Source: Azospirillum baldaniorum
Lineage (GTDB): Bacteria; Pseudomonadota; Alphaproteobacteria; Azospirillales; Azospirillaceae
Length of the DNA: 64,000 nucleotides
Assembly: GCF_003119195.2 (NCBI RefSeq)
Contig: NZ_CP022253.1
Location: forward strand, 2,427,001-2,491,000
Direction of reading: 5' to 3'
The position numbers and the translations under genes are program-made. Below are positions 9,586 through 17,506 of this stretch, one piece after another; the stretch's first letter is position 1; each line of letters begins with the position of its first letter. The notes under the pieces are model-generated. The model was not told the DNA's origin. It saw nothing but the letters and a program-made list of their open reading frames with translations, and did not search any database.

Positions 9586-11142
9586 ATGGCCAACGTTATT
9601 TCGCTCGACAGCATCCTGGGCGTGGGTGAGCTGAAAGCCGCCGCCGAGGCGCCGCCCGCCGCCGCCTCCGGCTGCGCGTCCTCCTCCTGCGGGTCGTCGG
9701 ACGGCCCCGCCGACATGGCGCCGGAGGTGTGGGAGAAGGTGAAGAACCACCCCTGCTACTCCGAGGAGGCGCATCACTACTTCGCCCGCATGCACGTCGC
9801 CGTGGCGCCGGCCTGCAACATCCAGTGCAACTACTGCAACCGCAAATACGACTGCTCGAACGAGAGCCGGCCGGGCGTGGTCTCCGAGAAGCTGACCCCC
9901 GATCAGGCGCTCCGCAAGATCATGGCGGTGGCCAAGGAAATCCCGCAGCTCTCCGTCATCGGCATCGCCGGCCCCGGCGACAGCCTGGCGGCGGGCGGCA
10001 AGAACACCTTCAAGACCTTCGAGATGCTGGCAAAGAAGGCGCCGGACCTCAAGCTGTGCCTGTCCACCAACGGTCTGGCCCTGCCCGACCATGTGGACAC
10101 CATCGCGAACTACAACATCGACCACGTCACGATCACCATCAACATGGTCGATCCCGAGGTCGGGCAGCACATCTACCCCTGGATCTTCCACGACCACAAG
10201 CGCTGGACCGGCCTGGACGCCGCCAAGATCCTGCACGAGCGGCAGATGCTCGGGCTGGAGATGCTGACGTCGCGCGGCATCCTGGTGAAGGTGAACTCCG
10301 TCATGATCCCGGGGATCAACGACGAGCACCTGATGGACGTGAACAAGGCCGTGAAGTCGCGCGGCGCCTTCCTGCACAACATCATGCCGCTGATCTCCGA
10401 CCCGGCGCACGGCACGCATTTCGGGCTGACCGGCCAGCGCGGCCCGACCGCGCAGGAGTTGAAGGTCCTGCAGGACCAGTGCGAGGGCGGGGCCAAGCTG
10501 ATGCGCCACTGCCGCCAGTGCCGCGCCGACGCGGTCGGCCTGCTGGGTGAGGACCGCGGTTCCGAATTCACCATCGACCAGATCGAGGCGATGGGCGAGG
10601 TCGAGTACGACCAGGAGGCCGCCCGCACCTACCGCGAGCATGTGGAGGGCGAGCGCGCCGGGCGCCACGCCGCCAAGGCCGCAGCACAGGCCGACGTCGC
10701 CGAGACGGTCGGCACCGAAGTGCAGCCGATCCTGATCGCCGTCGCCACCAAGGGCGGCGAGCGCATCAACGAGCATTTCGGCCACGCCAAGGAATTCCAG
10801 ATCTACGAGGTCGGTCCGAAGGGCGCCAAGTTCGTCGGCCACCGCCGCGTCGACCAGTATTGCGAAGGCGGCTCGGGCGACGAGGACGCGCTCGGCGGCG
10901 TGCTGTCGGCGATCAACGACTGCACCGCGGTCTTCGTCGCCAAGATCGGCGGCTGCCCCTCGACGAGCCTCAAGGACGCGGGCATCGAGCCGGTTGACCG
11001 CTTCGCCTTCGAATACATCGAGGAGTCGGCATTGACCTACTTCAAGGACTATGCCGAGCGGCTCGGCCAAGGTGCGATCAACGCCCGCGAGGGCCAGGAC
11101 GCGGTGATCCGCACCGGCGCCTTCACCGCCCTGCGCGCCTGA
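9586..11142 (+). CDS. nifB: NifB, radical SAM FeMo-co core synthase with NifX-like C-terminal domain
   Basis: Makes NifB-co, the 8Fe-9S-C precursor of FeMo-co. It has 518 residues. The N-terminal region is Ala/Cys/Ser-rich. The radical SAM core carries CNIQCNYC (Cys77, Cys81, Cys84), which binds the SAM-coordinating 4Fe-4S cluster, and further cysteines ([11 protein letters not shown]) near 305-312. Residues about 385-500 form a dinitrogenase iron-molybdenum cofactor (NifX/NafY-type) domain with [10 protein letters not shown]. First gene of a NifA/sigma54 operon. Full length for the two-domain form of the family. Confidence 0.97.
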   Translation: MANVISLDSILGVGELKAAAEAPPAAASGCASSSCGSSDGPADMAPEVWEKVKNHPCYSEEAHHYFARMHVAVAPACNIQCNYCNRKYDCSNESRPGVVSEKLTPDQALRKIMAVAKEIPQLSVIGIAGPGDSLAAGGKNTFKTFEMLAKKAPDLKLCLSTNGLALPDHVDTIANYNIDHVTITINMVDPEVGQHIYPWIFHDHKRWTGLDAAKILHERQMLGLEMLTSRGILVKVNSVMIPGINDEHLMDVNKAVKSRGAFLHNIMPLISDPAHGTHFGLTGQRGPTAQELKVLQDQCEGGAKLMRHCRQCRADAVGLLGEDRGSEFTIDQIEAMGEVEYDQEAARTYREHVEGERAGRHAAKAAAQADVAETVGTEVQPILIAVATKGGERINEHFGHAKEFQIYEVGPKGAKFVGHRRVDQYCEGGSGDEDALGGVLSAINDCTAVFVAKIGGCPSTSLKDAGIEPVDRFAFEYIEESALTYFKDYAERLGQGAINAREGQDAVIRTGAFTALRA

Positions 11143-11221
11143 TACCCAAGAGACCGACCAGAACCCACGGATTTACCCGGCGGCCCACCGCAACAGCCGC
11201 CCCACCTGCAAGGAGAGTGTC

Positions 11222-11413
11222 ATGGCTTACAAGATCAAGGCTTCCGACTGCACCGCCTGCGGCGCCTGCGAGGCCGAGTGCCCGAACAACGCCATCAGCT
11301 TCAAGAAGGGCGCCTACGCCATCAACGCGGACCTGTGCACCGAGTGCAAGGGCCAGTTCTCCAGCCCGCAATGCGCCTCGGTCTGCCCGGCCGACTGCTG
11401 CGTCCCGGCCTGA
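11222..11413 (+). CDS. fdxN: 2[4Fe-4S] ferredoxin FdxN
   Basis: Small electron carrier of 63 residues, 79 bp after nifB, behind AGGAGAG. The first cluster motif is [11 protein letters not shown] followed by P. The second is C-x2-C-x8-C-x3-C (from CTEC to SVC), with the insertion typical of nif-linked FdxN proteins. It is thought to feed electrons to NifB and/or the Fe protein (family knowledge). The nifB-fdxN order is conserved in many diazotrophs. Confidence 0.94.
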   Translation: MAYKIKASDCTACGACEAECPNNAISFKKGAYAINADLCTECKGQFSSPQCASVCPADCCVPA

Positions 11414-11457
11414 TCGCCCGAAACCCCTCTCCCGTCCCATCACGGGAGAGGGTGCCC

Positions 11458-12021
11458 ATGGAGCGCACCGCCATGCTGGACGAGGTGGATGAAGGCTGGC
11501 TCAACCGCCGTTACTACGGCGGCGACCTGCCGCCCGAGGCGGAGCGGTTCCTGCATCTCGCCGCCGCCAGCCACGCCGACGCCGAGGCGGCGCAGCGTTA
11601 CCTCGCCCGCGCCGCCGAGCTGGCGCCGGGGCACCGGCTGGTCGATCTCGGCCATTACAAATTCCACTTCTACAAGGCGAACCTGGACACCGCCTTGCTC
11701 TACGGCGAGCGGATGCTCGGCCACGCCATGGCGGCCATCGGCCTGAACCACACCGACTGGCGCATGGTCGGTCCGGACTCTTCCAAGTCATTGGGGGCGG
11801 ACTTCGCGGGCCTGGAGCCGGCTCCGCGCCTGTTCCTCTTCGCCCTGACCGCGGTCGGCTACCTGCATTTGCGCCTGGGCCGCCTGGCCGAAGGGCGCGA
11901 GGCCCTGAACAAGGTCCGGGACCTGGACCCGAAGGACCGCTTCGGAACCACCCGCCTGCTCGCCGCCGCGGACCGTCATGAAGCCGGCCAACACGAAGCC
12001 GGCCCGGAGGACGACGCATGA
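11458..12021 (+). CDS. TPR-like nif-associated protein, paralogue 1
   Basis: Soluble helical protein of 187 residues without recognised catalytic motifs. Segments HRLVDLGHYKFHFYKAN and LGRLAEGREALNKVRDLDP read as tetratricopeptide-type helix pairs. It is clearly related to the minus-strand gene at 36634-37131: both have YKF-FYF/HFY, a TDWR/DWR block, PPR/APRLFLF and a DPxDRxG ending. ATG 11458 is used. It overlaps the following LRV gene by four bases (ATGA), so it is co-translated with it. Function unknown; both paralogues are confined to nif operon surroundings in this window. Confidence 0.85.
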   Translation: MERTAMLDEVDEGWLNRRYYGGDLPPEAERFLHLAAASHADAEAAQRYLARAAELAPGHRLVDLGHYKFHFYKANLDTALLYGERMLGHAMAAIGLNHTDWRMVGPDSSKSLGADFAGLEPAPRLFLFALTAVGYLHLRLGRLAEGREALNKVRDLDPKDRFGTTRLLAAADRHEAGQHEAGPEDDA

Positions 12022-12791
12022 GCGACGACATCGACAAGGCGCTGGACTGGCTGGGCAACCCCGTCGACTGCGACGGCTGCGCCTACCGCGACCGTCTGGC
12101 CGAGGGGCGCTGCGAGCCGCTGCGCGCCTGCGTGCAGGACCGCTACGCCAAGCGCATCCAGCGTTTCTTCCAATGGAACGGCGATCTGGCGGGCGAGCAT
12201 CTCGACCATCCCTATTTCGAAGTCCGCGCCAACGCCGCCCGCTTCGCGCCGATCTTCATCGTGCCGCGGCTGATGGACGACCCCGACGAGACGGTGCGCG
12301 CCGCCGTCGCCCGCCGCCTGCCCCGCCGCCTGCTGCTGAAGATGCGCGGCGACCCCGACCGCGAGGTGCGCATCGCCGTCGCCTCCCGGCTGGAGGACGC
12401 CGACCTCTCGCCGCTGATGCGCGACCCCGATTACTCCGTCCGCCTGCGCGTCGCCCGCCGCGTGCCCGAGGGCATGCTGCCGGCGATGATGCACGACGAG
12501 GACCCGGAAATCCGGCTGGAGGTCGCCAACCGCATCGGGCTGGACTGGCTGATGAGCATGGCCTGGGACGACAGCGCCCGCGTGCGCATGGTCGTCGCCC
12601 GGCGCCTGCCGCCGGAAAAGCTGTCCGCGCTGACCGGCGATGCGGACTGGTGCGTGCGCTTCGTCGTCGCCAGCCGCCTGCCGCCCGAAGACCTCGCCCC
12701 GCTGACCGAGGACCCGGTGGACGATGTCCGCACCGTGGCGCAGAAGCGCCGCGCCGGACTGCCCGCCACCGGCGACCTGATCCCCGACTGA
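12018..12791 (+). CDS. Leucine-rich-repeat-variant protein with N-terminal 4Fe-4S motif (LRV_FeS)
   Basis: 257 residues. The N-terminus holds a cysteine cluster CDGC...C...C (about residues 18-40), as in the LRV protein described from the Azotobacter nif region, which binds a 4Fe-4S cluster. About eight LRV repeats of roughly 24 residues follow, each with a V-R-x-x-V-A-x-R-L core, forming a right-handed solenoid of alternating alpha and 3-10 helices. The role is not established: a scaffold or Fe-S delivery partner of nitrogenase maturation is plausible. Its start overlaps the TPR-like gene by four bases. Confidence 0.92.
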   Translation: MSDDIDKALDWLGNPVDCDGCAYRDRLAEGRCEPLRACVQDRYAKRIQRFFQWNGDLAGEHLDHPYFEVRANAARFAPIFIVPRLMDDPDETVRAAVARRLPRRLLLKMRGDPDREVRIAVASRLEDADLSPLMRDPDYSVRLRVARRVPEGMLPAMMHDEDPEIRLEVANRIGLDWLMSMAWDDSARVRMVVARRLPPEKLSALTGDADWCVRFVVASRLPPEDLAPLTEDPVDDVRTVAQKRRAGLPATGDLIPD

Positions 12792-12831
12792 CGCACCCGG
12801 ACCCCCGACTGACCGGAACAAGGAGCACCGA

Positions 12832-13128
12832 ATGCGCGAGCGCGCCCGCGATCCGAACGAGACGATCGAACTGGAAGACCGCCCCGCCTTCGAGGAGGGC
12901 CAGAAGGTCCGCGCCCTTCGCGACGTGCGCAACGACGGCACCTATCCCGGACGCCCGATGGGTGACTTCCTGATCCGCACCGGGGACATCGGCTATGTGA
13001 AGTCGATCGGCACCTATCTGCAGATGTATTACATATACGGCATCGACTTTTACGAGAAGCGCATCATCGTCGGCATGCGCGCCAAGGAACTCGAACTGGT
13101 CGACGCCCGCTGCAACGACCCGCAATGA
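12832..13128 (+). CDS. nifZ: NifZ
   Basis: Small nitrogenase maturation protein of 98 residues with the NifZ domain: FEEGQKVRALRDVRNDGTYPG, then IGYVKSIGTYLQMYYIYGIDF. NifZ helps assemble the second P-cluster of NifDK (family knowledge). It lies 40 bp after the LRV gene, and its stop overlaps a potential upstream ATG of the next NifZ-like gene. Confidence 0.95.
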   Translation: MRERARDPNETIELEDRPAFEEGQKVRALRDVRNDGTYPGRPMGDFLIRTGDIGYVKSIGTYLQMYYIYGIDFYEKRIIVGMRAKELELVDARCNDPQ

Positions 13129-13151
13129 CCTTCCCGCCTGAGGAGCACGCG

Positions 13152-13463
13152 ATGAGCGACGCCGTCACCGAAGCGAAGAAGCCCGGCTTCATCCCACCCC
13201 GCGAGCCGCTCTACGACTGGGGCCTGATGGTCACCGCCGCGGTGGACCTCCACAACGACGGCAGCCACCCCAACGCCGAGGATGGCGCGCTGCTGGCCCC
13301 CAAGGGCACGCCCGGCACCATCGTGCGCATCGGCCACGCCGAGGGCACGCAGATCCCCGTCTATCTGGTGGAGTTCCCGGCCGGCGTCGTCGTCGGCTGC
13401 CTGGAGGAGGAGATCACGCCCGCCGACGGCCGCCGCCGCGGCGTCCCCGGCGTGATGGACTGA
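13152..13463 (+). CDS. Second NifZ-family protein
   Basis: 103 residues with the same fold signature as the preceding gene: VDLHNDGSHPN, GTPGTIVRIGHAEGTQIPVYLVEFP, ending VGCLEEEITP. It is a tandem, diverged NifZ paralogue rather than a copy. ATG 13152 is chosen because GAGGAG stands 7 bp upstream; an ATG at 13125 overlaps the previous stop but lacks a site. The acidic LEEEITP ending suggests a specialised partner; function inferred only from family. Confidence 0.9.
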   Translation: MSDAVTEAKKPGFIPPREPLYDWGLMVTAAVDLHNDGSHPNAEDGALLAPKGTPGTIVRIGHAEGTQIPVYLVEFPAGVVVGCLEEEITPADGRRRGVPGVMD

Positions 13464-13497
13464 CCGCCCCCTCCGTGCCACAGCCGACGATGGACCC

Positions 13498-14649
13498 ATG
13501 ATCTATCTCGACAACAACGCGACGACCCCGCTGGCCCCCGAGGTGCGGGAGGCGATGCTGCCGCACCTGTCCGGGGAGTTCGGCAACCCCTCCAGCCCGC
13601 ACGCCGCCGGCATGGCCGCCAAGCGGGCGGTGGGCGAGGCGCGTGGCCGGGTGGCGGCGTTGGTTGGCGCGAAGGCGGCGGACATCCTCTTCACCGCCAG
13701 CGCGACCGAGGCCAACCACACGGCCCTGCTCGGCACGCTGCGCGCCGTCGCGGCGGAGCGTCCGGAGCGCCGCCACCTCGTCACCACGGCGATCGAGCAT
13801 CCCTCGACGCTGATGCTGGCGAATGATCTGGAACGGCAGGGCTGGCGGGTCACCGTCCTGCCGGTGGACGGCACCGGCACCATCGCGCTCGCCGACCTGC
13901 GCGACGCGGTGACGGCGGAGACGGCTCTGGTCTCCGTCCTATGGGCGAACAACGAGACCGGGGCGATCCAGCCGGTCGGCGCCGCCGCCGACATCGCCCA
14001 GGCGCGCGGCGCCCTGTTCCACACCGACGCGGTGCAGGCCGCCGGGCGGCTGCCCATCCGGGTGGACGCGGTGAACGCCGACCTGCTGACCCTGTCCGCC
14101 CACAAGATGCACGGGCCAAAGGGCATCGGCGCCCTCTTCATCCGCAAGGGCGTGCCCTTCGCCCCGCTGATCCACGGCCATCAGGAGCGCCACCGCCGCG
14201 GCGGGACGGAGAATGTGCCGGCCATCGTCGGCTTCGGCGCCGCCGCCAACCGCGCCGCCGCCAGCGTGGCGGAGGCCGGCGGCATGGCGATCCTGCGCGA
14301 CCGGCTGGAGCGCGGCGTGCTCGCCGCCTGGCCGGGCAGCCGGGTCAACGGCGAGGGGGCGGCCCGCCTGTCCAACACCAGCAACATCCGCTTCGCCGAC
14401 CCGCAAGGCCGCCCGCTGGACGCGGAGGAGCTGCTGATGCGGCTCGACCGCGCCGGCATCGCCGTCTCCATGGGGGCGGCCTGCGCGTCCGGCGGCAACG
14501 AGCCGAGCCACGTCCTGACCGCCATGGGCCTGACCCCGGCGGAGGCCGCGGCGAGCCTGCGCTTCTCCCTCAGCCGCTACAGCACGGCGGAGGAGGTGGA
14601 ATCGGTCCTCAACGAGTTTCCCGCGCTCTACGCGCGGATCGCGGCCTGA
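13498..14649 (+). CDS. nifS: Cysteine desulfurase, second NifS-type enzyme
   Basis: PLP enzyme of 383 residues that moves sulfur from cysteine to an active-site cysteine. YLDNNATTPL opens the protein. The PLP lysine is in LSAHKMHGPKGIG and the catalytic cysteine in MGAACASGGNEPSHV. It is distinct from the NifS at 38761 (which has LSGHKLHAPKG and SGSACTSGSLEP), so the window carries two nif-linked desulfurases. Being in the nifB operon, it may supply sulfur for NifB-co or the flanking Fe-S proteins (inference). Confidence 0.93.
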   Translation: MIYLDNNATTPLAPEVREAMLPHLSGEFGNPSSPHAAGMAAKRAVGEARGRVAALVGAKAADILFTASATEANHTALLGTLRAVAAERPERRHLVTTAIEHPSTLMLANDLERQGWRVTVLPVDGTGTIALADLRDAVTAETALVSVLWANNETGAIQPVGAAADIAQARGALFHTDAVQAAGRLPIRVDAVNADLLTLSAHKMHGPKGIGALFIRKGVPFAPLIHGHQERHRRGGTENVPAIVGFGAAANRAAASVAEAGGMAILRDRLERGVLAAWPGSRVNGEGAARLSNTSNIRFADPQGRPLDAEELLMRLDRAGIAVSMGAACASGGNEPSHVLTAMGLTPAEAAASLRFSLSRYSTAEEVESVLNEFPALYARIAA

Positions 14650-14687
14650 CCAAACGACAGCCCAAAACACGACGACTGGAGAGTGAC

Positions 14688-14897
14688 ATGAAGGTGATGG
14701 TGCGCAAGGCCGGTGAGCAATACACGATCTACGTCGCCAAAAAGGACCTGGAGGAGCCCATCACCGAGATGGAGAAGCCGGGCCTGTGGGGCGGCTGGGT
14801 CAAGGTCGCCAACGGCTGGACGCTCGACCTGCCGGAGATGCCGGCGGACACCCGCCTGCCCATCACCGTCGAAGCCAAGAAGCGCGGCGCGGAGTGA
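14688..14897 (+). CDS. nifT: NifT/FixU
   Basis: Small protein of 69 residues, the usual length. MKVMVRKAGE, YVAKKDLEEPI and GLWGGWVKVANGWTLDLP are the family pattern. It is found in most nif clusters; loss has little effect in tested species, and its precise role is unknown. It is preceded by TGGAGAG at good spacing. Confidence 0.94.
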   Translation: MKVMVRKAGEQYTIYVAKKDLEEPITEMEKPGLWGGWVKVANGWTLDLPEMPADTRLPITVEAKKRGAE

Positions 14898-14902
14898 CGG
14901 CC

Positions 14903-15187
14903 ATGGCCCTGTCCCCGGAACGGATCGACGCCATCGCCGCCCTGGCCGGCGGCCTCTTCGCGAACGGCACCCGGCTCGACGCCGTGGTCCGCGCCGTTCG
15001 CGAGGCGCACCCGGACCTGTCCAACGTCACCGGGGCGCACGCCGCGGTGATGGCGGAGGACGCCTTCCGGGAGGAGCCCGGCTTCAACCTCTACCTCGTG
15101 GACGGCACCAACCATTGCTGGCTCATCACCAACAAGCCGGAGACGGCGACCGGCGTGGTGATCGCGCAACGGGACGAGGACGACTGA
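14903..15187 (+). CDS. Small conserved-looking nif operon protein, unknown function
   Basis: 94 residues in the nifB operon, ATG 14903 only 5 bp after the nifT stop. No domain is recognised with confidence. The N-terminal half is helical (ERIDAIAALAGGLFANGTRLDAVVRAV). The C-terminal half holds FNLYLVDGTNHCWLIT and an acidic end, looking like a small alpha/beta fold. It has one cysteine. Position between nifT and the DegT-like gene suggests a nitrogenase-linked role, but nothing in it shows one. Confidence 0.85.
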   Translation: MALSPERIDAIAALAGGLFANGTRLDAVVRAVREAHPDLSNVTGAHAAVMAEDAFREEPGFNLYLVDGTNHCWLITNKPETATGVVIAQRDEDD

Positions 15188-15201
15188 ATAAGGATCGCGG
15201 A

Positions 15202-16392
15202 ATGACGATGCCCCCGGACAACTCAGCCGAAGACGACGCGGAGCTTGGCGACTACATCCCGCTGATCGACCCGGACATTTCGGAAGCGGAGGTGGCGGTC
15301 ATCAGCCGCATCCTCACCTCCGGCAGCCTCGGCGACGGGCGGATGACGGAGGGGTTCGAGCAGGCCTTCGCCGCCTGGCTCGGCCGCGCCCACGCGGTCG
15401 CGGTGTCCAGCGGCACCATCGCCACGCTGATGGTGCTCAAGGCCTACGGCATCGGGCCGGGGGACGAGGTTCTCTGCTCCCCCTTCGGCTGGCATCAGGT
15501 GCAACACGCCATCGCGCTGGCCGGCGCGGAGCCGGTCTTCGTCGACATCGACTATTGGCAGCACACCATCAACCCGGCGAAGGCCGAGGCCAGGATCACG
15601 CCGCGGACCAAGGCCATCCTGGCCGGCAACGTCAACGGCCACCCCGCCCACTGGGACGAGCTGCGCACGCTCGCCACCGACAAGGGGCTGATCCTGATCG
15701 AGGATTCGACCGAGGCCATCGGCTCGTCCTACAAGGGGAAGCTGGTCGGCAGTTTCGGCGACTGCGCGGTCTTCGACTTTTCCGAACCCGGCGTGCTGGT
15801 GACCGGCGAAGGCGGGATGATCGTCACCGACGACCGCAATCTCGCCCACCAGCTCCGCTACCTGCGCCGCCGCGAGATGGAGCACCGCAACACGGTGGTC
15901 ATCACCCGCACCATTCCCTTCCAGGCGGGCATGAGCAACATCACCGCCGCGCTGGGCCTCGTCCAGTTGAAGCGCCTGCCGGAAATCCTGGCGAAGCGCC
16001 GGGAGGTGGTCGGCCACTACGAGGCGGCCATGGCCTCCTTCGAGGGCATCAAGCCGCCCTACAAGGGGCCGGGCGCCGACGACGTCCATCCGATGGTCTA
16101 CGCCGTCCACCTCGGCACCCGCTTCACCGCGTCGGGGCGCAAGGCGGTGCTGGAGGACTTGGCGACCCACGACGTCGAGGCGTCAGACTACGGGCAGGCG
16201 CTCTACACCCAGCAATATTACCAGGAGCGCGGCGCCAGCCGGGCCGACTGCCCGGTCTGCCAGAAGACGGTGGACCGCGTTCTGGCCCTGCCGCTGCACC
16301 ACAAGGTCACCGCCGACGAAGTGCAGTTCATCGTGGACACGCTGAAGGACGCCACCGTCAACACGGGGGCGGGCGCGGCGATCTATTTGTGA
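15202..16392 (+). CDS. DegT/DnrJ/EryC1/StrS-family protein lacking the PLP lysine
   Basis: 396 residues with the fold of sugar aminotransferases (fold type I). VSSGTIATLMVLKAYGIGPGDEV holds the phosphate-binding region, and LIEDSTEAIGSSYKGK carries the aspartate (Asp168) that pairs with the pyridine nitrogen. In the block where the family has a Schiff-base lysine, here FDFSEPGVLVTGEGG (191-205), the lysine position is Gly197. Aminotransfer chemistry of the normal kind is therefore unlikely. It sits in the nifB operon with the SIR2-like gene after it. It could be a binding protein or an altered PLP enzyme; substrate unknown. Confidence 0.9.
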   Translation: MTMPPDNSAEDDAELGDYIPLIDPDISEAEVAVISRILTSGSLGDGRMTEGFEQAFAAWLGRAHAVAVSSGTIATLMVLKAYGIGPGDEVLCSPFGWHQVQHAIALAGAEPVFVDIDYWQHTINPAKAEARITPRTKAILAGNVNGHPAHWDELRTLATDKGLILIEDSTEAIGSSYKGKLVGSFGDCAVFDFSEPGVLVTGEGGMIVTDDRNLAHQLRYLRRREMEHRNTVVITRTIPFQAGMSNITAALGLVQLKRLPEILAKRREVVGHYEAAMASFEGIKPPYKGPGADDVHPMVYAVHLGTRFTASGRKAVLEDLATHDVEASDYGQALYTQQYYQERGASRADCPVCQKTVDRVLALPLHHKVTADEVQFIVDTLKDATVNTGAGAAIYL

Positions 16393-16401
16393 AACGCGAC
16401 C

Positions 16402-16456
16402 CCTTCCCAGCGCTTTTCCCCCGCCCAGCGGGGGAGGGTCAGGGAGGGGGCAAACG
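16402..16456. repeat. REP-like palindrome between the DegT-like and SIR2-like genes
   Basis: CCCCCGC and GCGGGGGAGGG arms around CCA form a GC-rich hairpin in the 83 bp gap. It is the same type as the repeats near 35481 and 40080. It may attenuate or stabilise the operon transcript; this is inference. Confidence 0.6.
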
Positions 16457-16475
16457 CCAGCCGAACGGGGTTAGC

Positions 16476-17354
16476 ATGACCGACACCGCCGTCATCGACA
16501 GCACGGACACCGACACCATCATCGCGGACATCGCCGCGGCGCTGAAAGCGCGGGGTGTGGTGCCCTATCTCGGGCCGGGCGCCTTCGCGCTGCTGCCGGA
16601 GGCCGACTGCCCGATCCCGCGCACCTCGCTGGAACTGGCGCAGCGGCTGAACGCCAAGGTCGCCGCACCGGGCCGCATCCGCAGCCAGCTGACCGCCGTC
16701 GCCCAGTTCATCGAATCGCGGCGCCACCGCAAGACGCTGGACGGCATCCTGAACGAGATCTTCAAGCGCGAGGTCCCGGCCACACCGGTTCACGCGTGGC
16801 TGGCCACCCTGCCCGCCCCGCCGATGATCGTCGATGTCTGGTACGACAACACGCTGGAAAGCCTGCTGACCGCCGATGCGGGGCGGAGCTGGGGCCAGAT
16901 CCAGGGCCTGTCCCACCCGCAGGGCGTCGGCGAATGGGTGAAATACTACGCGCCGGGCGGAGCGGAGGTCGAGGCCGCCGCGGCGCCGGGCTGGGAGACC
17001 CTGCTCTACAAGCCATCGGGCAGCGCCGCCCCGGCGGGGAACTACCTGATTTCCGACAGCGACTTTGTCGAGATCCTGACGGAGATCGACATCCAGACGC
17101 CGATTCCCGCCGTCGTGCAGGAACGCCGGGCGGGCCGGAGCTTCCTCTATCTCGGCTGCCGCTTCGATCAGGAAATCCAGCGCACCTTCGCCCGCCAGAT
17201 CGCCAAGCGGTCGTCGGACAAGCACTGGGCGGTGATCGAGGGCGAGCTGTCGAAGAACGAGGCGCGCTTCCTGGAGCTGCAGAACATCACCCGCCTCGAT
17301 CTGCCTCTGGGCGAGGCCATCCGGCGGATCAGCGAGGCGATGGGGGCCAATTAA
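16476..17354 (+). CDS. SIR2-like domain protein at the end of the nifB operon
   Basis: 292 residues. The N-terminal RGVVPYLGPGAFALLP resembles the NAD-binding first motif of SIR2-like (sirtuin-fold) proteins. Further family-like blocks are VPATPVHAWLATLPAP followed by a DVWYDNTLESLL segment, and FLYLGCRFDQEIQRTFARQI near the C-terminus. There is no clear zinc-binding cysteine set of true deacetylases. SIR2-like genes of unknown role occur in nif clusters of other alphaproteobacteria such as Rhodopseudomonas (from memory). NAD binding or hydrolysis is an inference; interplay with the NAD-using DraT is possible. Confidence 0.75.
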   Translation: MTDTAVIDSTDTDTIIADIAAALKARGVVPYLGPGAFALLPEADCPIPRTSLELAQRLNAKVAAPGRIRSQLTAVAQFIESRRHRKTLDGILNEIFKREVPATPVHAWLATLPAPPMIVDVWYDNTLESLLTADAGRSWGQIQGLSHPQGVGEWVKYYAPGGAEVEAAAAPGWETLLYKPSGSAAPAGNYLISDSDFVEILTEIDIQTPIPAVVQERRAGRSFLYLGCRFDQEIQRTFARQIAKRSSDKHWAVIEGELSKNEARFLELQNITRLDLPLGEAIRRISEAMGAN

Positions 17355-17372
17355 AGCGAGCGCATCGCGAAG

Positions 17373-17493
17373 CTCCCCTCTCCCCTCTGGGGAGAGGGTG
17401 GCCCGAAGGGCCGGGTGAGGGGGTTGCGCTTGTGCCGGACGTAACGACACGCACACCCCCCTCACCCTAACCCTCTCCCCAGAGGGGAGAGGG
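17373..17493. repeat. Large inverted pair of REP-like palindromes / bidirectional terminator
   Basis: CCCTCTCCCCTCTGGGGAGAGG (palindromic) at the left is mirrored by CCCTCTCCCCAGAGGGGAGAGG at the right, and GGTGAGGGGG pairs with CCCCCTCACC between them. It lies between the convergent SIR2-like gene and azoR, so it probably ends transcription from both sides. Same family as 9212-9353. Confidence 0.78.
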
Positions 17494-17506
17494 AATGCGG
17501 TGTTCC

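Noticed and set aside
14713..15201. Long upstream extension of the DegT-like frame through nifT and the 94-aa gene
   Set aside because: Arg/Ser/Pro-rich shadow translation of other genes; the DegT fold starts after 15202.
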